A stretch of DNA of 37,556 bases. Source: CAZQYB01 sp964582985 (lineage in GTDB: Bacteria; Planctomycetota; Phycisphaerae; Sedimentisphaerales; Anaerobacaceae). The stretch is from the NCBI GenBank assembly GCA_964582985.1, contig CAZOUM010000027.1, positions 1 to 37,556 of the forward strand, written 5' to 3'. The text below holds more notes on this DNA, generated by a model that searched no databases, was not told the DNA's origin, and saw only the letters and a list, made by a program, of their open reading frames with translations. The letters are not shown here. The first letter of the stretch is position 1.

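Overview
The window looks like a piece of a planctomycete genome, most likely Phycisphaerae-like. This is inferred from secreted proteins ending in dockerin-like F-hand pairs of the type 'DLNxDGxVNxxDF...W', Asp-Pro-Asn-rich linkers, large right-handed beta-helix proteins, and a degenerate PEP-CTERM-like tail. No rRNA or other marker gene is present to confirm the assignment. No tRNA, rRNA, CRISPR array, transposase or phage gene was recognised.

Layout. Positions 1-4925 (minus strand) form a pyrimidine cluster read leftwards: pyrR, pyrB, a small four-helix-bundle gene between A-rich inverted repeats, pyrC, a YacP-like NYN-domain gene, and the N-terminal part of a PAS-domain sensor protein that runs off the left edge. 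A good sigma70-like promoter precedes pyrR. Between it and a divergent promoter lies a cluster of GTTTTC/GAAAAC inverted repeats. Positions 5167-6912 (plus) encode a secreted subtilisin-family protein with a C-terminal dockerin-like domain, in which the usual catalytic Asp position is Ser. Positions 6913-8395 are mostly non-coding: several hairpins, one clear terminator, a decayed PEP-CTERM-like coding remnant, and a 174-bp element of palindromic repeats bounded by imperfect inverted repeats. Positions 8396-11728 encode a secreted C10 (streptopain-family) protease fused to a TIG-like domain, a beta-helix and a dockerin-like domain. Positions 11903-14549 hold aroA and a divergent aroC (shikimate pathway). 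A strong bidirectional hairpin terminator then separates aroC from the convergent giant gene.

Positions 14635-37556 (minus) are a single uninterrupted reading frame of at least 7,639 codons whose start lies beyond the right edge. It encodes a giant extracellular protein built from about eight repeats of beta-helix, optional cargo domain, conserved cap and InlB-like repeat stalk. At the same junction, after the final helix coil, different copies carry different domains: a propeller-like domain (three times), a choice-of-anchor L domain, a nidogen-like NIDO domain, a von Willebrand factor A domain, or nothing. The protein ends in a dockerin-like pair and fibronectin-III-like domains. This exchangeable-cargo architecture is the most unusual thing in the window.

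How the genes may work together. The pyr and aro genes are ordinary biosynthesis. The subtilase-like protein, the C10 protease and the giant protein share dockerin-like domains, and the latter two also share the beta-helix and its cap. A common export or surface-assembly route, possibly with proteolytic processing, is plausible but is inference only.
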